Positions 38,040-45,221 of a stretch of 64,000 bases of DNA are shown one piece after another. This DNA is from Leucobacter celer subsp. astrifaciens. GTDB taxonomy: Bacteria; Actinomycetota; Actinomycetes; Actinomycetales; Microbacteriaceae. The number at the start of each line of letters is the position of its first letter. The first letter of the stretch is position 1. A model generated the notes under the pieces. It was not told the DNA's origin and made no database searches. It saw nothing but the letters and a program-made list of their open reading frames with translations. The stretch lies in contig NZ_JHEI01000134.1 of assembly GCF_001273835.1 (NCBI RefSeq), positions 310,001-374,000 on the forward strand. Direction: 5' to 3'. The position numbers and the translations under genes are program-made.

Positions 38040-39107
38040 ATGCGCAAGTCGCCTACCATCTATGACGTCGCCGAGCGCGCCGGCGTGTCGAAGTCGCTCG
38101 TCTCCCTCGTGCTGCGCGGATCCCCTCGCGTGAGCGACGAGAAGCGCGACGCAGTGCTCGCCGCGGTCGCCGAGCTCGACTACACGCCCAGCCGGCTGGC
38201 CGCGGGCCTCGCCGGAACGCGCACCCGCAGCATCGGCGTGGTGATCGACGAGTTCGAGAACCTCTGGTTCGCCCCGGCGCTCGCCGGGCTGCGGACCGCG
38301 CTCGGTGCGGGCGGGTACAGCCTGAGCGTCGCCGATGCGTCGCTGAACGCGCACCTGGGGCTCGATCCGCTCGAGGTGTTCCGTTCGCTGCGGGTCGACG
38401 GGGTGGTACTGGCCGGCGAGGCGCCCGAGGCGGCGGCGAAGCGGCTGACCGTGCCCGCGGTCGTGCTCGGCACGCGAGCGCTCGAGCTCCCGAACGCCCC
38501 GCTGATCGCGAGCGATGAGCTCGCCGGCGGGCGGCTCGCCACGGCGCACCTCGCCGAACTCGGGCACCGCGAGATCGCGTGCGTCACGGGCCCGGGTGCA
38601 AGCGCGGCGGCGCGCGAGGCGGGGTATCTCGCCGAGATGCGGGATCGCGGCCTCGCGCCGCGGGTGGTGCGCGCGGCGCAGACGACCGAGGCGGCGGCGC
38701 GCGAGGTCGCGGCGGGGCTGTTTGCGGCGGAGGGACCCGGTGCTGCCGTCGCGGCGTCCGATGGATCCCGAGCGGCTGCTTCCCCGTCGCCCGGAACCGA
38801 TCCCGTACCCACGGCGGTGTTCGCGGTGAACGACCCGATGGCCGTCGGTGTGATCGGCGCGGCACGGGATCACGGCCTCGAGGTGCCCCGCGGCTTGTCG
38901 GTCGTCGGGTACGACGACTCGCCGCTGGCGGCGTACGAGTTCATCTCGCTCACCTCGGTGAGCGGCGATCCGCGCGAGCTGGGCGAGGCGGCGGGCCGGG
39001 CCCTCGTGGCGCTGCTCGAGGGCGACGCCGATCCGGATCCCGGGCCCGCGAGCCTGTTCACCCCGCGGCTGTCGGTGCGCGGATCCGTGGCAGCGCCCCG
39101 GGCCTGA
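38040..39107 (+). CDS. LacI-family transcriptional regulator (first)
   Basis: A 355-residue repressor. The helix-turn-helix is residues 5-30 (PTIYDVAERAGVSKSLVSLV) and the hinge helix is SRLAAGLAG near residue 60. A periplasmic-binding-protein-like effector domain follows (SIGVVIDEFENLWFAPAL, FAVNDPMAVGVIGAARDHG, SVVGYDDSPLAAYEFISLTS). A 20-25-residue alanine/proline-rich stretch near residue 240 is unusual and probably a loop. It is divergent from the dehydrogenase/isomerase pair at 35614-37815 and is the likely owner of the operator at 37915. Confidence 0.9.
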   Translation: MRKSPTIYDVAERAGVSKSLVSLVLRGSPRVSDEKRDAVLAAVAELDYTPSRLAAGLAGTRTRSIGVVIDEFENLWFAPALAGLRTALGAGGYSLSVADASLNAHLGLDPLEVFRSLRVDGVVLAGEAPEAAAKRLTVPAVVLGTRALELPNAPLIASDELAGGRLATAHLAELGHREIACVTGPGASAAAREAGYLAEMRDRGLAPRVVRAAQTTEAAAREVAAGLFAAEGPGAAVAASDGSRAAASPSPGTDPVPTAVFAVNDPMAVGVIGAARDHGLEVPRGLSVVGYDDSPLAAYEFISLTSVSGDPRELGEAAGRALVALLEGDADPDPGPASLFTPRLSVRGSVAAPRA

Positions 39108-39385
39108 GCCGGGGTTCGGGTCGTGTCGGAACGGCCGGGGCCGCGGCTCCGTGCCCGCCTTGCGCCGGCGTGCGCAAGTGTTAGGCTGGCCGCGTGATTG
39201 CACGGTGCTCCGCCCCTCTCGGGCGTTGGGAGGTTCCCGGCGGCGCGGTCGCCGGTGAGCGATGATCCCGCCCCCGCCGCGCTCCTCGAGCGAGTGCGGC
39301 GGCCGAAGCCTGCCAGCACACACCCCCTCCCAGGGCCGTTCGCGCGTGCGCACCCGCCCGGGACCCGACCGAGACACGGTTCACC

Positions 39386-39880
39386 ATGCTTCCTCTGACC
39401 GAGACCATCATCCGCTCGTCCTTCATCAACGCCTCGCGCAGGGAGGTGAAGGAGGCCGTGCTGCCCGACGATCTGGAGTCGCGCGACTGGGAGTCGCTCG
39501 ACTACCTGGGCTGGCGCGACCCGAAGTTCGCCCGGCGGGCGTACGCGATCCTGCCGCTGCCCGACGGCGAGTTCGCCGGCGTGGTGTTCCGGCAGGCCGA
39601 GGCGTCGCCTCGATCCCGCGCCATGTGCGACTGGTGCCGTGACGTGCGCCTGCCGAACGACGTCGTCTTCTACGCGGCCGGTCGGGGCGGCGGGGCCGGA
39701 CGCCGGAGCTCGACCGTGGGCATTCTGCTCTGCCGGGACTTCCAGTGCTCGCGCAACGTGCGCAACGATCCGCCGCCCGCGTACGAGGGCTTCGACGTGG
39801 CCGCTGCTCGGGAGCGCCGCGTGGAGACGCTGCGGAGGAAGGCCGCCGGCTTCGCCGACATGCTGATCACGGGCCGGTAG
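39386..39880 (+). CDS. FBP-domain (FusB-like treble-clef zinc finger) protein
   Basis: A 164-residue protein matching the C-terminal zinc-finger domain of FusB/fibronectin-binding-type proteins. It begins LTETIIRSSFINASRREVKE, and the zinc ligands are in AMCDWCRDV near residue 80 and LLCRDFQCSRNVRN near residue 116, giving C-x2-C and C-x4-C. FusB-type proteins bind elongation factor G and release it from fusidic acid; many actinobacterial homologues have unproven roles. A possible promoter (TTGCGC, 16 bases, TAGGCT near 39185) lies upstream. Confidence 0.82.
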   Translation: MLPLTETIIRSSFINASRREVKEAVLPDDLESRDWESLDYLGWRDPKFARRAYAILPLPDGEFAGVVFRQAEASPRSRAMCDWCRDVRLPNDVVFYAAGRGGGAGRRSSTVGILLCRDFQCSRNVRNDPPPAYEGFDVAAARERRVETLRRKAAGFADMLITGR

Positions 39881-39924
39881 CGTCTGCGGTGCAGCGCCGG
39901 ACGTCCCTGCCGCGACCCCTCGCT

Positions 39925-39938
39925 TCGGACCGGTCCAA
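39925..39938. promoter_or_regulatory. LacI-type operator, second-cluster family, site 1 (TCGGACCGGTCCAA)
   Basis: It matches the TTGGACCGGTCCAA palindrome at three other promoters with one outer change. It lies just upstream of a possible -10, TATACT (39943-39948), in front of the dehydrogenase gene at 40041. Confidence 0.75.
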
Positions 39939-39960
39939 GCCGTATACTGTTCAAGACATA

Positions 39961-39972
39961 TTGTCTTATCAA
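39961..39972. promoter_or_regulatory. Candidate IolR site 5 (TTGT-CTTA-TCAA)
   Basis: It differs by one base from the site upstream of iolE and lies 23 bases after the LacI-type operator. This promoter may therefore answer to both the GntR and the LacI regulators. Confidence 0.65.
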
Positions 39973-40040
39973 ACAGGGGTCCTTGGGGCGCGGCGCCCGA
40001 TCCCGGCCCTGACTCCGACACCGACCCAGAGGACACCGCA

Positions 40041-41048
40041 ATGACGCAGACTCCCGTACGCTTCGGACTCATCGGCACCGGCCGTATCGGTCAGGTGCAC
40101 GCCGCGAGTATCGCGGCCGCCCCCGAGGCCGCCCTCGCCTGGGTCGCCGACCCCTTCGTCGACGGGGCCCGCGGTGTGGCGGAGCGCTTCGGCGGCACCG
40201 CCACCGACTCCGCCGAGGAGCTCATCGCCTCGGGCGAGATCGACGCGGTGCTCATCGCATCCCCCACGCCCACCCACGTCGACCTCATCGAGGCCTCGGT
40301 GCGCGCCGGCCTGCCGGTGCTGTGCGAGAAGCCGATCGACCTCGACATCGCCCGGGTCGACGCGCTGCGCCCGCTCGTGCAGTCGAGCGGCGTGCCCGTC
40401 GCGCTCGGATTCAACCGCCGCTTCGACCGCGACTTCGCGGCGGTGCGGGATCGCGTGGCCGCGGGCGAGATCGGCGCACTCGAGCAGCTCATCATCATCA
40501 GCCGCGACCCGGCCGCCCCGCCCGCCGACTACGTGCGGGTCTCGGGCGGCATCTTCCGCGACATGACCATCCACGACTTCGACATGGCGCGCTTCTTCCT
40601 GCCCGACATCGTCTCGGTCAGCGCCACCGGCACGCAGGCCTTCGACCCGGGCGCGCGCGAGCACGGCGACTTCGACACCGCCGTCACGACGCTGCGCACG
40701 GCATCGGGGGCGGTCGTCACCATCGTCAACTCGCGCCACAGTGCCATCGGATACGACCAGCGCCTCGAGGCCTTCGGGGCGAAGGGCATGCTGCAGGTGG
40801 CGAACGCGCCCACCAGCCTCGTCAGCGCCTCCACCGCCGACGCGGTCGACGCGAAGCCGGCCTTCGGCGCGTTCTTCCTCGAGCGCTACGCCCAGGCCTA
40901 CGCCGACGAGCTGCGCGAGTTCGTGAAGCTCGTGCGCGGCGAGGCCTCGACCAGCCCCACCTTCGAGGACGGTCGCGCCGCGCTGATCCTCGCCGACGCC
41001 GCACAGCGCTCCGCCGCCGAGGGCGTCGCGGTGTCCGTCGAGGCGTGA
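40041..41048 (+). CDS. Inositol 2-dehydrogenase-like oxidoreductase (IolG paralogue)
   Basis: A 335-residue Gfo/Idh/MocA dehydrogenase, clearly of the IolG subgroup. It has FGLIGTGRIGQVHAASI, LCEKPIDLD near residue 95, LGFNRRFDRDFAAVR near residue 122, and the catalytic RDMTIHDFDMARFF near residue 173. It probably oxidises myo-, scyllo- or chiro-inositol to an inosose. It is the first gene after a promoter carrying both an IolR-like and a LacI-like site, followed by an Hyi-like barrel gene 52 bases downstream. Confidence 0.87.
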   Translation: MTQTPVRFGLIGTGRIGQVHAASIAAAPEAALAWVADPFVDGARGVAERFGGTATDSAEELIASGEIDAVLIASPTPTHVDLIEASVRAGLPVLCEKPIDLDIARVDALRPLVQSSGVPVALGFNRRFDRDFAAVRDRVAAGEIGALEQLIIISRDPAAPPADYVRVSGGIFRDMTIHDFDMARFFLPDIVSVSATGTQAFDPGAREHGDFDTAVTTLRTASGAVVTIVNSRHSAIGYDQRLEAFGAKGMLQVANAPTSLVSASTADAVDAKPAFGAFFLERYAQAYADELREFVKLVRGEASTSPTFEDGRAALILADAAQRSAAEGVAVSVEA

Positions 41049-41100
41049 CCGCCAGGCGTCCCGCCCGCCGCACCCCGCTGAGCACAGGAGCACACCAGCC

Positions 41101-41877
41101 ATGACCTACCGCCTCGCCGCCTGCGCGGAGATGCTCTTCCTCGAGCTGCCGTTCGAGGAGCGCGTGCGCCGCATCCACGACCGCGGCTTCCTCGTCGAGA
41201 TCTGGGACTGGAGCGCGAAGGACCTCGCCGCGCTCGCCGCGACGGGCGCCGAATTCTCCTCGATGACCGGATACCTGCGCGGCGACCTCACCACCGACGA
41301 GGGCCGCGCCGAGCTGATCGCCACCGCGAAGGAGTCGCTGCGCGCCGCCGAGATCATCGATTCGCCGCGCCTCAACCTGCACGGCACCGGTCTCGGCGAG
41401 GGCGGCCTGCCCGTCGTGCCGCGCGAGAGCGTGAGCGGCGAGGACTGGATCCGCGCCGCCGACACGCTGCGCGAGCTGGCCGCGCTCGGCGAGGAGGCCG
41501 GCCGCACCTTCGTGCTCGAGAACCTCAATCTCGCCGTCGACCACCCGGGCACGCCGTTCGCGCGCGCCGCCGACACCCTCGCCCTCGTGCGCGCCGTCGA
41601 TCGCCCCGGCATGCGACTGAACCTCGACCTGTACCACGCGCAGATCGGCGAGGGGAACCTCGTCGCGCTGGTCGCCGAGGCGCTGCCGTGGATCGGCGAG
41701 ATCCAGGTCGCCGACGTCCCCGGTCGTTGCGAGCCCGGCACGGGCGAGATCCGCTACGAGGCGGTCGCCGCCGCGCTGCGCGAGCTGGGGTACGAGGGTG
41801 TGATCGGCATGGAGGCCTGGGCGAGCGGGGACCCCGACGCCGCCCTCGACGCGTTCGCGGCGGCGTTCTCCGCGTAG
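41101..41877 (+). CDS. Hydroxypyruvate isomerase-like TIM barrel (Hyi/OtnI type)
   Basis: A 258-residue barrel of hydroxypyruvate-isomerase size. Metal-ligand segments are TFVLENLNLAVDHPGTPFA (E and H), RLNLDLYHAQIGEGNLVAL (D and H), GEIQVADVPGRCEPGTGEI (D, R and E) and EGVIGMEAWASGDP (E); the GR-x-EPGTGEI motif is characteristic of Hyi and 2-oxo-tetronate isomerases. It acts on a small hydroxy-keto acid or a sugar/cyclitol intermediate. It follows the IolG paralogue in the same transcription unit. Confidence 0.85.
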   Translation: MTYRLAACAEMLFLELPFEERVRRIHDRGFLVEIWDWSAKDLAALAATGAEFSSMTGYLRGDLTTDEGRAELIATAKESLRAAEIIDSPRLNLHGTGLGEGGLPVVPRESVSGEDWIRAADTLRELAALGEEAGRTFVLENLNLAVDHPGTPFARAADTLALVRAVDRPGMRLNLDLYHAQIGEGNLVALVAEALPWIGEIQVADVPGRCEPGTGEIRYEAVAAALRELGYEGVIGMEAWASGDPDAALDAFAAAFSA

Positions 41878-41897
41878 GGCCGGCAGGGCGGGCAGCG

Positions 41898-42074
41898 ATG
41901 GGCGAGGATCGGGAGCGCAACGTCTACCGGGTGATCGTGGCGGTGATCCTGGTCCTCGGAGCGCTCGGCTTCCTCTGGTACCTCACCCTGGGCGGCGGCG
42001 AGCTCGGAGACGGCGGGATCTTCCGGTTCTTCTCCGACCCGGCGGGCGAGCCGACGCCGACGCCCGCGGAGTGA
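41898..42074 (+). CDS. Small single-pass membrane protein, hypothetical
   Basis: A 58-residue protein: a charged head (MGEDRERNVYR), one predicted membrane helix (VIVAVILVLGALGFLWYLTLG), and a short acidic/proline tail. GGGCGGGCAG precedes the ATG, 20 bases after the isomerase stop. It is in frame with nothing else convincing. Function is unknown; co-transcription with the preceding genes is likely. Confidence 0.55.
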   Translation: MGEDRERNVYRVIVAVILVLGALGFLWYLTLGGGELGDGGIFRFFSDPAGEPTPTPAE

Positions 42075-42145
42075 ACGCACCGAGCTCTAGGATGTGAGAG
42101 GTGGCGCGGCGGCAGGCGGCGCACGGCAGGGTGACGGAGGCGGCG

Positions 42146-43186
42146 ATGACGGAGCAGACGCGGGATCAGGCGGCGCATGTCCGCCCCCCGACGATCCGCG
42201 ATGTGGCCCGCGAGGCCGGGGTCTCGAAATCGCTCGTCTCGCTCGTCTTCAACGGGGGCGAGAACGTCAGCGAGGAGCGGCGGCGGCGTGTGCTGCTCGC
42301 GGCCGAGACGCTGGGGTACCGCCCCAACCTCGTCGCCCAGTCGCTGTCGGCGGGGCGGCGGGATCTCGTCGGGATCCTCGTCTCCAACCTCTCGAACCCG
42401 ATCTTCGCCGACATCGTGGGCGCCGCGAAGGCGCGTCTGAGCGAGGCCGGGCAGCGGACCATGATCGTCACCGCGCAGGTCGACGACGGCAGCGGGGAGC
42501 CCGTGCTCGATCGCGACAACCTCGCGGTGCTCCGGGATCTGCGCCCGGCGGGTCTCATCACCGTCGGCACGATCCCCGAGTTCTCGGAGCTCTCCGACCT
42601 CACGGCGACGATTCCGACCGTCGTGGCGAGTGCGATCGACGCGACCGACGACACGGTCGCCACGGTGCGCACCGACGACGTCGCGGGCATCGACCTGGTC
42701 GTCGATCACCTCGTCGATCGGGGGGTCTCGCGCATCGTGTTCGTCGGAGGCGCCGGGGGCACGGTGTCGGCCTCGCGCGAACGCGCTTTCCGGGCGGCCG
42801 TCGCGCGTCACGGGCTGGAGGACTTCTTCGTGGTGGAGCGCGCCAACTTCACCGAGGCGGGCGCGCGTCGCGCGGTGGAGCGGATGCTGGCGGCGGGCGC
42901 GCCGCCCGAGGCCGTCGTCGCGGTGAACGATCTCACCGCGCTCGGCGTGATCGCCGCGCTCGAAGAGGCAGGGGTGCGGGTGCCGGATGACTGCCGCGTG
43001 ACCGGCTACGACGATTCGACCCTCGCGTCGATCCCGCGCATCTCGCTCACCAGCGTCGACCCGCACAACCGACGCATCGGGCGCGAGGCGGCCGAGGCGC
43101 TCCTCTCGGCCTCGGAGTCCGTTCAGCGCGGGCGCGAGGTGCTGATCCCGCCGAGTCTCGTGGTGCGGGAGTCGTCCGGGGCCTGA
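42146..43186 (+). CDS. LacI-family transcriptional regulator (second)
   Basis: A 346-residue regulator. The helix-turn-helix PTIRDVAREAGVSKSLVSLV lies near residues 15-35 and the hinge helix is NLVAQSLSAG. The effector domain has GILVSNLSNPIFADIVG, GIDLVVDHLVDRGVSRIVF, VVAVNDLTALGVIAALEEAG and TGYDDSTLASIPRISLTS. ATG at 42146 is chosen for GGAGG upstream; a GTG at 42101 would add 15 residues. It lies inside the cluster whose four promoters carry TTGGACCGGTCCAA-type palindromes and is their most likely binder. Its recognition-helix core SKSLVSLV equals that of the first LacI. Confidence 0.9.
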   Translation: MTEQTRDQAAHVRPPTIRDVAREAGVSKSLVSLVFNGGENVSEERRRRVLLAAETLGYRPNLVAQSLSAGRRDLVGILVSNLSNPIFADIVGAAKARLSEAGQRTMIVTAQVDDGSGEPVLDRDNLAVLRDLRPAGLITVGTIPEFSELSDLTATIPTVVASAIDATDDTVATVRTDDVAGIDLVVDHLVDRGVSRIVFVGGAGGTVSASRERAFRAAVARHGLEDFFVVERANFTEAGARRAVERMLAAGAPPEAVVAVNDLTALGVIAALEEAGVRVPDDCRVTGYDDSTLASIPRISLTSVDPHNRRIGREAAEALLSASESVQRGREVLIPPSLVVRESSGA

Positions 43187-43267
43187 CCGTGCGGCGGCCC
43201 GGGTCGTCCGCGGAAGCGGGCGGTGCGGGATCTCTGCGGGCCCCATCGCCTCGCACGCACAAGCGGG

Positions 43268-43329
43268 AAGTGGGAGTCGCGTTGTGCTGCTTCGCCTCGG
43301 GCGATACCGGCAGAACGCGACTCCCACTT
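43268..43329 (+). terminator. Long inverted repeat between lacI and the ALDH promoter
   Basis: Perfect 16-base arms AAGTGGGAGTCGCGTT (43268-43283) and AACGCGACTCCCACTT (43314-43329) enclose 30 bases. CACAAG/CTTGTG extend the pairing after a bulge. It probably ends lacI transcription ahead of the promoter at 43353. Confidence 0.55.
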
Positions 43330-43352
43330 GTGGAAGGCGGCAGGCGCCGAGG

Positions 43353-43395
43353 TTGACGGGCGGCAATCTTGCGCGTACAATTTGGACCGGTCCAA
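43353..43395 (+). promoter_or_regulatory. Promoter with LacI-type operator, site 2, for the ALDH-iolD2 operon
   Basis: TTGACG (43353-43358), 17 bases, then TACAAT (43376-43381), directly abutting the perfect palindrome TTGGACCGGTCCAA (43382-43395). A weak IolR-like TTGC-GCGT-ACAA (43369-43380) overlaps the -10. The layout is typical of repression at the start site. Confidence 0.8.
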
Positions 43396-43417
43396 GTTCG
43401 AGGATGAAAGGGCGGCG

Positions 43418-44872
43418 ATGAGCGAGCAGGGAACGCGTGAGTACGGCAGCTACGGGCTGCTGATCGGCGGCGAGTGGCGCGAGGCGGCGGACGGAGCGCG
43501 CGCCGAAGTGCGCTCGCCCTACGACGGCCGCGCCGTCGGGGAGGTCGCGGTGGCGACGGCCTCCGACGTCGACGCCGCCATCGCCGCGGCTGAGCGGGGA
43601 GCCGCCGTGTGGCGCCGCACTCCCGCTCACGAGCGCGCCGCGATCCTGAACCGCGCGGCGGACCTCGCCGACGCCCGCACCGAGCAGCTCGCCGCGACCA
43701 TCTCTGCCGAGAACGGCAAGCCGCTCGCCGAGGCGACCGGCGAGGCGCACCGATCCGGATCGATCATCCGCCTCTCGGCCTACGAGGGCAGCCAGCTGTA
43801 CGGCGACAGCCTGCCCCTCGACGCGAACCCGGGTACGGGGCAGGACAAGGTGGGCTTCACGCTGCGCCAGCCTGTCGGGATCGTCGTCGCCATCACCCCG
43901 TTCAACTACCCCGCGTTGCTGGTGCTGCACAAGGTTGGCCCGGCCCTGGCCGCCGGCAACGCGGTCATCCTCAAACCCGCCGCAGCGACCCCGCTCACCG
44001 CTCTGGCCCTCGCTCAGCTCTTCGTCGAGGCCGGGGTGCCGCAGGGCGTCATCTCAGTGGTGACCGGATCGGGCGGCGTGCTCGGCGACGCGCTCGTCAG
44101 CGATCCGCGGGTGCGCAAGATCTCGTTCACCGGCTCGACTGGTGTGGGTGAGCGCATCGCCGCGATCGCGGGCGTCAAGAAGCTCTCGCTCGAGCTCGGC
44201 GCCTCGTCGCCGACGCTCATCCTGCCCGGCGCCGACATCGAGAAGGCGTCGTCCGCGGTCGCAGCGGGCGGTTACGTGAACGCCGGCCAGGTGTGCATCT
44301 CGGTGCAGCGCGTCATCGTGCACCGCGACGTCGAAGCCGACTTCCTCGACGCGCTGCTGCCGAAGGTGCGGGCGATCCGCACGGGCGATCCCTTCGCCGA
44401 GGGTGTCACGCTCGGCCCGCTCATCGCCCAGCGCGAGGCCGAGCGCGTCGAGCAGAGCATCGCGCAGGCGGTGGCCGACGGCTCGACGCTGCTCACCGGC
44501 GGCGAGCGGGACGGCGGTTTCATCTCGCCGGCCATCGTGACCGGCGTCGACACCCGCCAGGCGTTCGCGCAGGAGGAGCTCTTCGGGCCGGCCGTCGCGG
44601 TCACCACCGTCAGCGGCTTCGATGAGGCGATCGACGCGGCCAACGGCACCCCCTACGGTCTCGCGGCCGGTGTCTTCGGCGGCACGCTCTCCGAGGGGAT
44701 CCGCGCGATGCGCGAGATCGACGCCGGCAGCGTGCACCTCGGGTGGACGCCGCTGTGGCGCGCCGACCTCATGCCGTACGGCGGCTTCAAGGCCAGCGGC
44801 TACGGCAAGGAGGGCGTGCGCTCCACGATCGAGGAGATGAGTGAGGTGAAGACCGTGATCATGCACGGGTGA
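43418..44872 (+). CDS. NAD(P)-dependent aldehyde dehydrogenase
   Basis: A 484-residue ALDH oxidising a small aldehyde to an acid. Motifs are GIVVAITPFNYPALLVLHKV, KPAAATPLTALALAQ, SFTGSTGVGERIA, the general base in LELGASSPTLIL near residue 255, and the catalytic cysteine in NAGQVCISVQRV near residue 289. Spacing and the VGFTLRQPVG lead-in resemble the lactaldehyde/GapN-like branch. The ATG at 43418 follows GGATGAAAGGGCGGCG. It is the first gene behind the LacI-type promoter and probably removes the aldehyde released by the aldolase encoded at 47168. Confidence 0.88.
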   Translation: MSEQGTREYGSYGLLIGGEWREAADGARAEVRSPYDGRAVGEVAVATASDVDAAIAAAERGAAVWRRTPAHERAAILNRAADLADARTEQLAATISAENGKPLAEATGEAHRSGSIIRLSAYEGSQLYGDSLPLDANPGTGQDKVGFTLRQPVGIVVAITPFNYPALLVLHKVGPALAAGNAVILKPAAATPLTALALAQLFVEAGVPQGVISVVTGSGGVLGDALVSDPRVRKISFTGSTGVGERIAAIAGVKKLSLELGASSPTLILPGADIEKASSAVAAGGYVNAGQVCISVQRVIVHRDVEADFLDALLPKVRAIRTGDPFAEGVTLGPLIAQREAERVEQSIAQAVADGSTLLTGGERDGGFISPAIVTGVDTRQAFAQEELFGPAVAVTTVSGFDEAIDAANGTPYGLAAGVFGGTLSEGIRAMREIDAGSVHLGWTPLWRADLMPYGGFKASGYGKEGVRSTIEEMSEVKTVIMHG

Positions 44873-44878
44873 TCCCTC

Positions 44879-45187
44879 CGTCATCCTGCGCGCGTGAAAT
44901 GCTCAGAGAGAAACGCGTCAGCGTTTCTCGCATTTCACGGTGGCCCCACTGGGCCAGCGAGTCGCAGGATCCGGGGATCGCGACCGCTGGGATTTCTCGC
45001 GCGAAGCTCATCCATCCGCGCTCGGCCCTGGCGCCCCGCTGATTGAGCGAGCGAAGCGAGTCGAAATCGAGGGATCGCCGGGTGCATGCTCTGGTTTCGA
45101 CTCGTCGCAAGCTCCTCGCTCAACCGGCGGGAATCTCTCACTCGAACGAACAAGATCCTGCGATCCGCTCCGCGGCCGCAGGATGAC
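44879..45187. repeat. Family A palindromic repeat, copy 5 (composite, before iolD2)
   Basis: This fills most of the 349-base gap between ALDH and iolD2. Its left part (about 90 bases) matches copy 2 at 26711, with the nested GTGAAATGC/GCATTTCAC hairpin. Its right end is GATCCTGCGATCCGC and CCGCAGGATGACC, as in copy 1. A complete family B element sits inside it. No gene is seen in this gap. Confidence 0.85.
45036..45131. repeat. Family B palindromic repeat, copy 2 (nested in family A)
   Basis: CCGCTGATTGAGCGAGCGAA with CGAGTCGAAA forms the left side, and TTTCGACTCGTCGCAAGC with TCAACCGGCGGG forms the right side. It interrupts the family A element at 44879-45187. Confidence 0.85.
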
Positions 45188-45221
45188 CGGAAGAATACAA
45201 GGAAGCAAGGGAGCATCTGAC

